Positions 36,736-47,189 of a stretch of 64,000 nucleotides of DNA are shown piece by piece. Origin of the DNA: Mesostigma viride (lineage: Eukaryota > Streptophyta > Mesostigmatophyceae > Mesostigmatales > Mesostigmataceae); contig RPFO01000167.1 in assembly GCA_009746045.1 (NCBI GenBank), forward strand, positions 2,785,148 to 2,849,147. The letters run 5' to 3'. Below the pieces are notes generated by a model that was not told the DNA's origin, ran no database searches, and worked only from the letters and a program-made list of their open reading frames with translations. Numbering within the stretch: the stretch's first letter is position 1; each line of letters begins with the position of its first letter. Position numbers and translations under genes: made by a program.

Positions 36736-39491
36736 CTAATAACACATGGCGGCTAGGACTAGTCCTTGAGCATCTGAGCTGTCACCCTCCCCACAGCAGT
36801 TGGGGCAAAACCACGGTTCCCGTTCCTGGGGCAGGGTCTTGAGGGTGAGACCAACGCACAGCATGTGAGCCCCATGCCCATCCACATCCGGGGTGTCGCA
36901 CAGCAGGAAGGGGTTGGCGTCAGTGCTAGCCGCCCCCATGCATTTGATGCACAACACCCTGTCCACGCCATCATCAGAGCTGGTACTGCTGGCATCTCCC
37001 CCCTCGTCCTCCCCGCTGGCCACATCCTCATAGCCGCATCCATGCTCGTACTTGGCGGCTGCCTCCTTCTTCTCCTTGGACCAGTTCAGCCCCTTTGCAA
37101 TCCGCGACCGCTTCTGCTGCCGTCTCTTGAAGTTAGGGTCCCGCTTGGTTTCCTGCTTCAGGGTGCGCTCCTTCCGCAACGTCTCCAGCTGGTCCGTCAC
37201 CGCCTCGGTCACCGCTATGCCCAGCTTGGCCGCCAGCAATGACCACCAATCTTCTCCATCACGGGCCTTGAGCACGCCCATCATGCAGGCATACGGCCAA
37301 CGCAAACCCGCAAAGCCCCCCTTGCCCCCTGGCACAAAGCCGATCTGCACGGAGTGGTGGAATTCATTCATGTTGGACGAGGCATCATGGTTGCAGCGGT
37401 CAAGCAGTGCAGGGTTCACATACTTCTCAACGGCGTTGTCCACCACACCACGCACGTCCACAATCACCCCCTTGCTGGTAGCCTCGGCAGGCGGCAGCCA
37501 GCGTCCTCCCTTCCAGCCCGGCCTGTTGCTGGTTCCCTTTGCCACGCCACACCAATCCTCCTTCGTCACCTCCTTAGTCTCCTTGTCCTTGTGGTGGTTG
37601 CAGTACGTCTCACACCCGTCGTGCTTGTTGAAACAGTGGTCTATTGCAATCATGATCAGTTTGTGCATTGCCTGTGACAGCCACTCCCCCTTCATGTGCC
37701 CATTAATGCGAATGCACCACCTGAAACTGGTACATATGTGGGTGATGACATCATCTGTGAGAACCTTAATTGGGCAGCTTGGACAAGTGCTCCTTCCTTG
37801 CTTTCAGAAGTGAACCATACAGGCAGTTGCCTAAATGGTTCAGATCTTCCTGCTTGGCTGGCACGTGCTCCGTGAGCTTCTCCTGCACCACAGCGTACCA
37901 GGATGTGTCACCATCGCTGACCACCTCTGCTGCGTATACAGGCGCTGCTGCCTTGGCTTAGCAGAATCCCCCCCCTCCCCTCCCTCCCCGGAGAGAGGGC
38001 CTCTCTCCTTGCACACCATGCCAATGTTGAGGCCATCCTGCAGTGCGGGAGGCACGCTAGATAGCTCCCCCTAGGGCAGCGTGCGGCTGCCTAGATAGAT
38101 GTTGTAGTTAGAATGCTGTTAGATAGATGTAGTATGTAGCCAATGTAGATAGATTAGACCGGTAGGAATGTGTGCACCCATCCATCCATCCATCGGGGTT
38201 AATGCTCCGTGACTCCCCAACGGGAGCACGAGTCTAATTAATTAATTAATTAATTAATCCTGCAGTGACATGAGGGCTACCGCCCCCCATGCCTCCATGC
38301 TCTTGCTGGACCCACCGTGATTCCGCCAGCACACGTGCTCAGCCACCTCATCATTGCTATACCCCTTGGTTGCTCACACGTGGGGCACCACCTACCTGAG
38401 ATGTGGATACCAACAACCTTCTTGCTGGGGCTATGGATCAAAAGCTGCTGCCCCCACAAACTCTTGCCGGAACCCCCTATTGGCCCAGCTCCCATCAAAG
38501 CTCACCCTCAGTGCAGCCCTGCCTACCCTTCCCATTGATCTTGAACCGCTTGCACTTCATCTCCATCTCTCGTACCGCCACTCTGTTCTCCTTGATCACC
38601 TCAATCAGATGCTCCATGACCACCTGCTCCACAGCACGCACATCCTTATCCCACGTGTCGTGCCCACGTGGGAACCTAATGCCAAGCACGACGGAGAGAC
38701 GCACAAGCTGTTGGCGGGACAAGCCAAAGAGCACACCTGCACACGCCAGCAGGCTGCTACAAGCATTGCGCCTCACACCCAGCCTCAAATCTGAGTTGGG
38801 CTGAAGAAGGGGAAAAGGCTGCCACCACGGCTCATTCTCATCACCCGCAGTCCCGCACCCTTTCCCCTCCCATCCGGGGCCGTGCTCAGCCTGGGCTTGC
38901 AAAAGGGATTGGTGCACCACAGCACAACATCCGAGCAGCTGCCCGCATCGCGCTTTGGCTTCTCCAGCATGCCCAGCTTGAGAGTGAACCCTAAACAGCA
39001 TGGGCACGGGAGGGCGGCAGCCATGGCCTCCAGCCCACAAGAATCCACAATAAGCCGGGGCATATCAAAAGGCAAGCCCTTGTCCTCGACAACGGGAGGC
39101 AGCACGACAGCATCTCTGACTTGTTTACCATGCGGCAGCACTTTCTTGGGCGACGGCCGGTAGTGTTGTGGAGGATTCCTCGCTCGCTCCGCACCGGGCA
39201 GCACTCCCTCGTCCTCGACAGATGGAGCACCACCCGAATCGCCACCAGCTGTCGCCGTCAGCCCTTAATTCCACCACCGCGCTAGCAACCCATTCTACCC
39301 GAGTCTGCTCATCCGCGGACTTGTAAACGAGGCCGCCCACCACGACGTTTGGCCTCATTTGTAGTCCCCGGCGGCCTGCCTCGACCCCTGCGCTCCTCAG
39401 CAGGCGCATGCAGCTCCACCCCGGATTCGTGTGCTGCGCGTTCTTTCTCCCTACGCTCACGTTGAGCTAGCGCGCGTCTATTTCTGGCCAT
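36736..39491 (-). pseudogene. Kolobok/Mutator_like transposase with AT-hooks and PHD finger, disrupted
   Basis: The product starts MARNRRALAQ with two AT-hook-like GRGRP/GGRPR motifs. It continues with a Cys-rich block (CPCCLG..., CTNPFC), LRLGVRRNACSSLLACAGVL, VSFDGSW (first Asp, as in V.DG.W of this family), CWRNHGGSSKSMEAWGAVAL, VVSDGDTSWYAVV (second Asp, GDGDS-type) and SSNMNEFHHSV (family N-NE motif). It ends in a C4HC3 PHD finger (CIKC...LLCD...HMLC...CPNC, about 36790-36965). At least one short intron is convincing (near 38805-38850, GTGATGAG...CTTCAG, phase 0). Single-base frameshifts near 38440 and 37780, plus the SINE at 38046-38257, break it, so this copy is probably inactive. Confidence 0.65.
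38046..38257 (+). mobile_element. SINE insertion with 9-bp target duplication
   Basis: 212 bp inserted in the transposase gene, flanked by the direct repeat CCTGCAGTG at 38037-38045 and 38258-38266. The 3' end is GACTCCCCAACGGGAGCAC, a CTCCC-CAAC-GGGAG hairpin, then GAGTCTAATTAATTAATTAA. Removing the insert and one duplication rejoins SLQ and DGLNIGMV in the transposase frame. A second copy with an (ATTC)n tail ends the window. Confidence 0.85.
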
Positions 39492-39533
39492 GATATTGCG
39501 CTAATGCTCTGACGTGCTGGCCGGGGTCAAAAT

Positions 39534-39905
39534 CTACTTGCGAGCCCTAGACGGTTTGAAGCCGGTGTATTCCCCCCCGGCGTCGGGCCAGCGCTCATGA
39601 ATGATCGTCTCTACCTCTTCGGGCAACTTTTTCGCTCCGCCCTTCTCGTCAAACCATTTCATTTCTTTGGCAAAATGCCGGTATGCGGCGTGCCTGAATG
39701 CTTTGTTAGAGGCGTCCACCGTTTGCGGGGGGCGGTGATCCTCTGCAGCTGGGCGATTAATAAGCCATTTCCTACCCAGAATTGGGATTAGCGGGACGTG
39801 CAACAATTTATTTTTACGCATCCACACGTACAGCTTCAATTGACAATCAACTTCCAGCTCTACGTCCGCGCAACTGTCGATCCGCCATTTCCACCCCGCA
39901 CACAC
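39534..39905 (-). CDS. P2RX7_C-like small protein of the transposon
   Basis: A 123-residue frame between the right TIR and the transposase start. Its C-terminal part (FRHAAYRHFAKEMKWFDEKG..., then ETIIHERWPDAGGEYTGFKP) resembles the R..AYR.FV.W...IR..FP...G.YTGF block of the P2X7 receptor intracellular domain family, which also occurs in transposon-rich genomes. The Cys/His zinc-binding half of that domain is not evident. Its position 42 bp upstream of the transposase ATG suggests a second element-encoded protein, or a 5' exon of the transposase. Function is unknown; target or DNA binding is a guess. Confidence 0.5.
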   Translation of the reverse strand: MCAGWKWRIDSCADVELEVDCQLKLYVWMRKNKLLHVPLIPILGRKWLINRPAAEDHRPPQTVDASNKAFRHAAYRHFAKEMKWFDEKGGAKKLPEEVETIIHERWPDAGGEYTGFKPSRARK

Positions 39906-39966
39906 TTTCCATTTCGCATTGCGAATTTCTGTGGTCCGGAGTCACTTTCGGTACCGGCGGGAATTT

Positions 39967-39975
39967 TTTGGCGCG
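39967..39975 (+). promoter_or_regulatory. E2F-like site near right transposon end
   Basis: TTTGGCGCG matches the E2F consensus TTTSGCGCS and lies between the right TIR and the first transposon gene. A second TTTGGCGCG occurs at 36077-36085 near the left end. Two chance 9-mers are possible. Confidence 0.3.
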
Positions 39976-40056
39976 AAATAATTCCGGTCCGTCCGGACCC
40001 CTTAATGTGGCTTGATGAAAAGAAACCTAGCTATAGTGCAACCTTGGGATGTCAAA

Positions 40057-40663
40057 GAGACAACCAGCGCAATAGTGTGCCTGCACACACGTTAGTTCAG
40101 GCAAATCTTAATGCTTTTACGTACCAGGTCAAGCTGTTAATTGTGGCATGACGATTGCATGCATGGCCTTCAAACGTAAAGATATGCTGGGCACCCAGTG
40201 GCTCTTCCCACCTGCACAGGGCAGGTGGGCCAATAATATGACGTTGGGGTTGGCCGGCACAACTGGAATACAACACTCTGAGAAAGCAGTAGCCGCTACG
40301 ACTCAGACTGTATCGATCGATATTTAAGACAACGGGACAATACCTGCCCGGGTCCAGCACGATCACCACACGTGCGCAATGAACGTAGGTCGCTACTAGC
40401 GGAGCGGCTTGCGATAATGTTGTAATCGATAATGTTGTAATCGATGATGTTGTAATCGATAATGTTGTAATTGTCAGCAAAAGGGGGCCTTCTTGTCCAG
40501 CTTGCAGACGGCTCTTTTCAGCGCTGCGTTCTCCTCCTTGAGCGACTGTAGCTGGTCGTTGACCCGCATCATCTGCAGCAGTGACGGCGGCAGCACCCGC
40601 ACGGCGGGAGTCAATAGCATGGAACAGAATGAGAATATTCTTTTTGCCTGTGCTGGTTGTCTC
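40057..40663. mobile_element. non-autonomous DNA transposon with GAGACAACCAGC ends
   Basis: GAGACAACCAGCGC at 40057-40070 and TGCTGGTTGTCTC at 40651-40663 form inverted ends of a 607-bp element. The same ends occur at 9578, 12087, 31486 and 31534. Inside, on the minus strand (40474-40665), is a 63-codon frame with a leucine-zipper-like stretch (VNDQLQSLKEENAALKRAV), and a four-copy repeat (ATCGATAATGTTGTA) at 40415-40473. No transposase is present. The outer boundary and target duplication are unresolved. Confidence 0.55.
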
Positions 40664-43013
40664 ATTGATATATCTCGCTGATCGATCTTTAATCATGTGC
40701 AAAGGTGCCATCGCATGGGAGGCGTCAGCACAGAAACACCACAAAAGCTTTATATATATTTACAGAAACGTCGATGCCAAAGAGTCCAGTAATTCACATG
40801 AACACGTGACTGCGTCTGAACGAGTCTAGACACCAAACAAGAACATCAGGGACAAGTAAGCAATAGTAGCCTTGCCATGCCAGGTGGGGAAAGAGTTTGG
40901 CCCTGGAAAACATCTTCCTCTATATGTGTGTGCATGGGCATGCCAGGGTGATCAAAGGTGAGTGGAGCGCCAGAAATGTTATACACAGGAAACTACTCAC
41001 ATAGGTGCGTGTCGTTTGGGCGGGCTGCACTGGCCGGGTGGCCAGAGAGCACAATTCTTATTTATAATTTAATATGATACTACGGTAGTACAAGAATTAC
41101 GTTAAGATACAGCCAGTGAAACAAATAAGTCTTCTACACGTGCAATTAAGGCAAAGTGGCCGCAGTGTGGGGTGCCAACCAAGGCGTGCTTGGAACAGAA
41201 TAAAGGCCATACATAAGGCATGGAACTGACTCAACTGAGTTGGATTATATTAATGCATGTGTGGAAAAGAATTAATTTAGATAATGCATGTGTGGGAAGG
41301 ACTTAAGTTATGTATAGCCTACCTCAGGGATGGATAAGCGGGTGACGGTTCATTATCTGAGATATGGTTAGCTCATGATTATGGTTGGTCTCAACATTAC
41401 GGTTAGATCATCATAAACATCATTACGCTTCATGATGAATCAATGCCTTGTTGGCTCATTATTAAGGGCACGTTCTGACAGACAAAGTCCGGGTTTCGTA
41501 AAAGCTGTATTGTCATGCGAAAACATTGGATGATTTATCCAACTAAGCGCTCACAAATGCAGAGCACGTGACGTGCTGTCCTTGTAACAACTGCAAAAGC
41601 AACAACTGCTCTGAGATCTAACAGACCCCGCAACTTCCAGCTCTCGGCCATCTTCTAGACACCCACACAAGGAGAGCGCATCATCAGGGACTAGGCAGCC
41701 AAAAGCCACGATGATAGGATACGGTGTGGATTGGGATGATAGGATACTGTGTACATTACTATGACTCTATAGTAGTATATTACTATGACTCTATACATTA
41801 CTATGACTCTATAGATTACTATGACTCTACACATTACTATGACTCTATGTATTACTATGAAGTCCTCTATATTTTACTTATGTACAGACTAGTACTCCTA
41901 CTATACACATATGATGGACACATAAAGCAGGCATGCGCCATGACGAGAAGAAACTATATAGAATGTACTACAGTAGTCAGGAGGCAGTATAAAATCTTAC
42001 TACGCCTCACCGTGCGCATGACCACCTGCACATCTTCCAGCAGCTTCCCAACCTGCTCGCTGGATGCTGGCGCCTGGGGTACGGAATGGCCAAGGAGATG
42101 ATGGAAGGCGCGTTCACAGATTCGGTAGGAGACATAATAGGTCAACTACGCATGGCTAATGGCATAGTAAAAAAAATAGTATAGTAAAGCCATAGGCATA
42201 CTTCAAGTCCTAGTTTAACATAAATCGCTGCAGCCTCTCATTCCAGAGTTGATCAGTCTGCGCACGGGCTGCCTAGGTGGTCACAGTGCGCACCTGCTGA
42301 TGCGGTGCATGGGGCTGCGCATGGGCACTCGTTCAAGTGCACGGGCACTCGCTTCATGGGGCTTGTCGTGTGCCCAGGTACATGGGCTCATCCCCACCTG
42401 GCCACCACTGGTGATACTTTAGGGGCACTCGATCCACAGATAGAGTAGTAGGAATCTAAACATACGCGTGGCAGGACACAGGTCAACCTGCAAAATGCTG
42501 GCCAACGCGTCAATCTGAGAAATGCTGGCCAACGCGCCTTCCTCCGTACAATGATTGCCAGCAGCGTCACGTCAACACAGCGCCATGCTGGCAGGTGCGT
42601 CCTGACTATACAAAGACGCCGCTCTTTAATCATCAAGGGAAAATCAGAGTAATTAAAGTGAGCCATGTGCACTGAAAAATGAGGTACGAATCGCCAGCCC
42701 GCGCGGCTGCGCTAGGCAGCGGCGGCCACTGCCCTCCCCAAATATGGCGATGTAATAGAGAGGCAAAGTTTCCCTCTTTGCCCTTACCCTTAAAGGGGTC
42801 TCTACAAACGTGACCGATTGTGAGGCATAATATAGATTGCAACGACTGGTTTGCTCTAAAACGGGAGGAGAGGAGGTAGAGCTGCGTGGGGTGGGCGGGC
42901 GGGCGGGCGGGCGGGTGGGTGTTTAGATGGTCTAAGCCACACGAAGGGGTCATGGTAGAGGAGTTGGGCATTGTTTTTATACTGCTAGTTCCTTAAGAAA
43001 CAGAGGCTGCAAG
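40664..43013. other. no gene recognised
   Basis: At 40798-40822 there is a half copy, on the minus strand, of the LINE 3' palindrome (GACGCAGTCACGTGTTCAT). A tandem repeat TACTATGACTCTATACAT spans 41755-41860, and (GGGC)n lies at 42897-42916. Otherwise unassigned. Confidence 0.4.
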
Positions 43014-43172
43014 ATGTCCCTACCGTCGCTAGCGCCGGTGGCTTGGTGGCCGCCTGCGTGGCGTGGGCATCGCCGCCAGGTGCTGCCGGTGTTCTACCGG
43101 CATCTGGCACACGCCCGGCTCCACCTGGCGACGCCACGGGGAGCTGCGAGGCTGCCCTTGCACAAGGATGGT
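43014..43172 (+). CDS. possible first exon, unrecognised
   Basis: A GC-rich block starting ATG at 43014 and ending in a consensus donor (GATG|GTAAGG at 43172/43173), in otherwise AT-richer surroundings. The frame reads MSLPSLAPVAWWPPAWRGHR and continues RQVLPVFYRHLAHARLHLAT. It resembles the exons of this window in composition, but I recognise no family and cannot place a second exon. The opposite strand is also open. Confidence 0.2.
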
Positions 43173-43319
43173 AAGGGGCAGGGTGGAGGCACAAAGGCGA
43201 TGGTAAGGGAGAAGGTCGAGTCACGCGGACAGAAAGGATCCCAGAGTCCATTGGTCAGGTACCACAAAAGAGGCATCCTTTAGTCGGGATCGAAGCACAT
43301 TGGTGGGACCAGGGGGCTG

Positions 43320-43418
43320 CCTTGCAAAGACATAGTAGCATGCATATACTGTTGCATACAGATACTCCCAACGGAGTTATGATCCTAATTAATTAATTAA
43401 TTAATTAATTAATTAATA
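43320..43418 (+). mobile_element. SINE-like 3' end with stem-loop and (AATT)n tail
   Basis: ACTCCCAACGGAGT at 43364-43377 is followed by TATGATCCTAATTAATTAATTA up to 43418. This is the same tail architecture, on the opposite strand, as the elements at 10790-11360. Confidence 0.55.
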
Positions 43419-44281
43419 GCATTGCGGTCTTGCCCCGATGCAATGAGGGTCGGCGTGATGATGGGACAGCATATTCGTGCGCGTGTCAAGTTGCCAAATG
43501 GGCGCTCTTAGTTTGAACGCCTGCGTGTGCTTGCTTGGAGGCCCGTCATGAGCCAGTACCGTTCTCAAGTCTGCGGAGAGACGACGGCTAACTACAGAAA
43601 ACTACAGAAAAGACACAAGGTAAGTCTACCCCCCCAAAATGTATTTGGAAAAAAAAAAAAAAACGTGAAAGTCTTCCCTAAGATAATCCATTTGAAAAGA
43701 AACCAGCGCAAGTCTGCCCTAAGAAATATCGATCGAAGGGGCCATTGGAAGCTTGAATGCTCACAACAAAGAAAGCGAGTCTCCCCTAAGCAAGAAAGGG
43801 CGAATTGAAGGACCCCTGGAAAGGGTCCGAAAGCTTGAATGCTCGCATGGGTGCGGGATCTGGCCTCTACCCTACTTTCTGGCTTGCAAGAAAGCATGAG
43901 CTTGTTGGGCTAACACCACCCTTTTTGTTGCCTTCACACTACCACCATAACACCACCATAACACCACCATGACACCGCCATTTTTGTGTGGTACCATGAT
44001 GGCCTACCGAGTGCAGAGCTGCATGCTACAAGCTTTTGATGGCTTCTGCTACGCGTGTTAGTAGACACCGGGTCTGCTTTTGTGTGTGCCCGTGTCAGCA
44101 CGTGCTGCTAAGCGTCTGAGCTCATGCCACCAGGTGTGTACAAGTTACACCGCCGCCACCACGTGTAATGCCACCAAATGTCACCAAATGCACATGAGTG
44201 AGTGTAATGCCACCAAATGTCACCAGAAGATAATCCAAGGAGATCCCCCCCCTCAAGAGCCCTCGCCCCCCTGCAACTCAC
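43419..44281. other. probable intronic or intergenic sequence
   Basis: No exon or repeat of note apart from a poly-A run near 43650 and three ACACCACCATA units at 43942-43978. It may be an intron of the Gln-rich gene on the minus strand. Confidence 0.35.
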
Positions 44282-44567
44282 CACTGGTCGCGGAAGCCCC
44301 CACCCCGGCACTTCCCCCCTCTGCGCCACCCCCTGGCGTGTTGACGGCCCCGACCCCTGGCACAGCTGCCACGCCGGGCCCCGTCGCGCCGCGCCCGTTC
44401 ACCGCGAGCGGGAGCGGCAGGGTCCCTGGGGCCACGGCCCCCAGGCCCCCCTGGGCCGTCGGCTGCCCCCGGGCCTGCATGAGCTGCTGCTGCTGCTGCT
44501 GGACCACCTGGTTCACGTGCACTTGCACGTTCGCGGGGAGCTTTGCGATGAGCTCCTGGGCCTTGTC
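44282..44567 (-). CDS. internal exon of a Gln-rich protein gene (partial)
   Basis: On the minus strand a CACGACAG acceptor precedes GACAAGGCCCAGGAGCTCATC, and the exon closes at ACCAGTG|GTGAGT. The 286-nt exon encodes DKAQELIAKLPANVQVHVNQ followed by VVQQQQQQLMQARGQ and a Gly/Ala/Pro-rich low-complexity tail. The helical start and the Gln run suggest a transcription-related or scaffold protein, but I do not recognise the family. Neighbouring exons were not found. Upstream on the minus strand, its intron carries three or four degraded copies of the acceptor plus exon start (44650-44930). Confidence 0.45.
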
Positions 44568-45010
44568 CTGTCGTGGAGGGGTTGGTTCAGGGCATATGAA
44601 TTTAGAAACCATTGTTAAGGGGGGAGGGGCGACAGGGGACAGAGCACCTCAGATGAGCTCCTGGGCCTTGTCCTGTGGATGGGTGGATCATTTGTGGGTG
44701 GCAGTGATGGTGGTAGCGATGGTGCCAGTAAGGTACAAGCGGTGTAGAGGCAGCACTGTACGAGATCTTCCAAACCAGATCTTGGGCCTTCTCGTGTGGG
44801 GTTGTGGTGGTTGGTGTCGATGGGCCGAAAATCTATCTGTACTAGAATTTCAAAACACTGTTTAGGGGGTAAGGGCAACAGGGCCCAAAGCACCTCTTAT
44901 GAGCTCTTGGGACGTTTCGCTTGTGGAGAGTGGTGGGTGGCAACGACAAGGGCAGTGCAACTTAGGGAAGAGACGTGCGTGATTGTACAAAGCATCTCAA
45001 AAGAGCTTCG
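44568..45010. repeat. tandem copies of acceptor plus exon start
   Basis: Imperfect units of about 105-125 bp repeat GATGAGCTCCTGGGCCTTGTC (plus strand view) at 44652, GATCTTGGGCCTTCTCGTGT at about 44778, GAGCTCTTGGGACGTTTCGC at about 44899 and AAAGAGCTTCG near 45000. Each has flanking AGAGCACCTC/AAAGCACCTC. They mirror the Gln-rich exon's 5' border on the minus strand. Confidence 0.75.
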
Positions 45011-45034
45011 TAGTACCGACGTCAGTGTTCTTCT

Positions 45035-45180
45035 CTTATTGGCAATTCCTCTAATCAGTATTTCCTCTAATTAGCAGTTCCTTTAATAAGCTATTCGTCT
45101 AATCGGCGATTCCTTTTATCAGCAGTTCCTCTAATCAGCGATTCCTCTTATCAGTGATTCCTCTCATCAGCGATTTCTGG
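45035..45180. repeat. 18-bp repeat TCCTCTAATCAGCGAT
   Basis: About eight imperfect copies of TCCTCTAATCAGCGAT with T/C variants. Confidence 0.8.
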
Positions 45181-45469
45181 TGGACTCGGATGAGGCGCGC
45201 TCATTGGGCCGGGTGCGAGCAACACCACTCGTTTATAGATTGAAGCATGCCATGTATCATTGACGGGGATGTGTGTGTGAGGGGGGGGGGGGGAGGAATT
45301 ACGCGGTGAGATCTTGAGGGAATGTCTCTGTCTGTGCATGAATACATATACCAGTTACCCACACAAACTAGCCTGCCACCAGTTTGCCTATGGCACACGC
45401 ACCAAGGCCTATGGCCTCTCCCCCCATGAGATCAGGAGCAACGGATGGTGCACTGGTGACGAAAGTGAT

Positions 45470-45690
45470 AGTGATACTAAGAATCGCAACATTGTTAAGG
45501 ATAGCCACGTTGTTGAGGAGAGCCTCGATAACTAAAGAATAGCAACATTGTTAAGGATAGCGACGTTGTTGAGGAGAGCCTCGATAACTAAAGAATAGCA
45601 ACATTGTTAAGGATAGCGACGTTGTTGAGGATAGCCTCGATACTAAAGAATAGCAACATTGTTAAGGATAGAGATGCTGTGGGGGAGAGG
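45470..45690. repeat. ~57-bp minisatellite
   Basis: About 3.5 copies of a ~57-bp unit containing AATAGCAACATTGTTAAGG and GTTGTTGAGGAGAGCCTCGA. The last unit is shortened. Confidence 0.85.
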
Positions 45691-47189
45691 AACATCCAGT
45701 GGCCCGGCCAACGCTGGATGAACGTCGAAGTGGTGTGCAGTTTGCAGCGCAACGGTGCGTGCCTGTGTGCGAGCGGCCACAAGGAACAAGGTTACTTCCT
45801 GCGGGATACCTCCTGCGGATCGGATCGAAAAAGAGCCAGCCAGCATTCCTAGAGTAACAAGCGTTCCTGCCGATCAAGTTACAAAAAAAGCTGGCCTTCC
45901 ACCGGGTGGGCGCACCCTGGTGCCAGTGCCCTAGGGTGCCGCTGCTCGCGAGTCGTACCAGAGCCTTGAATGCTGCAGTGAGACTACCAACCAACTGATG
46001 TAACCTGGTGACCGAAAATTTGATACTGTGAACACATGGTTTATGAACGGCATCGCCTGAAGCGCCTCTCTATGAATAGACACAATAGACACATGAGGCA
46101 ATGACATTTAAAAGATACCGTACATCCAGCTGATAAAATGTTATTTGGGGGGCTTGATGAGCTATGCTCATTGTATCTGTGACGAACTGCTGAACTGAGA
46201 ATGCAACACCTTTAGCAAAGATAGTTTTGTGAAAAAAAAAAAATTTGTTAGCATGCTGGCCAGCACCCGTACCCTAGTCAGCCCAGAGCAAGGCTGACTG
46301 GGAAAGGTGGCTGCCCTAAAAGGCGGGCTTCCATTTCAGGGAAGCAGGTTGTTTCTTTTGCCTCCCACCCACCCTGGCAACAGGGGGTAGAGCAAGGGCA
46401 CAGCTGCTGTGGGCTGGCCCAGCAATTTCACAGTGTGCTCACGCCAGCATACAGATGGCCGTGTGGTCATATGGTAGACAAGTCTTCTATTTTTTCAAGT
46501 ACAGGGCTAGCGCACACGATGTGATTGACTTAATGTTTTGTGGCCATGCATGCAAAGCAAAGGAAGGCCAGAAACGGACCTTGCCTGAATCGACCAAGCA
46601 GGCGAGGGCGCCTTGCCAAACTGCTGAATATTTGAGCGTCAGAACAGACCAGAGTACAGCAGACCAGAACACTCAGGCCTTGCACACAGGCTTTCCGGAG
46701 CCTCTTCCTCATCGACAGCCCCTTCGTGGCCTCCCACACAAAAGCCCATGAGACTCGTTTGCTTATCTCTTTGGAGGATGTCTTCTATAGAAAGGGCCCA
46801 AATAGAAAGGGCCTTTGGGCAGGGGCTCCTCGGCGTAGAGAAAGCTCACTCTTCCCGATGAACAACAGCCAATGATACTCTTGATGTACCTTCTGCCCAA
46901 GATAACCTAGCATTGATGGTCGGGAGATGCTGTATACAAGGCCTAGAGGCATTCACACTGACACCTGGCCCTAGTCCCTGGCACCCACCTGGGCCCACTG
47001 TAGCAGTTGCTCCCCCACCCCGGGGCGCAGCATCAGGCCTACATGTGCGCGCAATCGGCGGGAAAGGGGTGACAAGCACCGGGATGAAAAGCGTATGCAT
47101 TTCAGCGGATGGGCATGAACCAGTTGGCATATCAGCTCAGCACCATACATGACTATGAAACAGAAAAACACATACATGTGCATGTTCTG
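45691..47189. other. no gene recognised
   Basis: Mixed sequence. Short open frames exist on both strands but none shows a domain or codon pattern I can support. Confidence 0.35.

Larger units (their letters stand above)
35908..40001 (-). mobile_element. autonomous DNA transposon, TTAA target site (Kolobok-like)
   Basis: Perfect 16-bp terminal inverted repeats, GGGGTCCGGACGGACC at 35908-35923 and GGTCCGTCCGGACCCC at 39986-40001, are each flanked by TTAA (35904-35907 and 40002-40005). TTAA duplication is typical of the Kolobok and piggyBac superfamilies. The encoded transposase resembles the Mutator_like/Kolobok type rather than piggyBac. Both genes it carries are on the minus strand, reading inward from the right end. 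A SINE (38046-38257) later inserted into the transposase. Confidence 0.85.
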
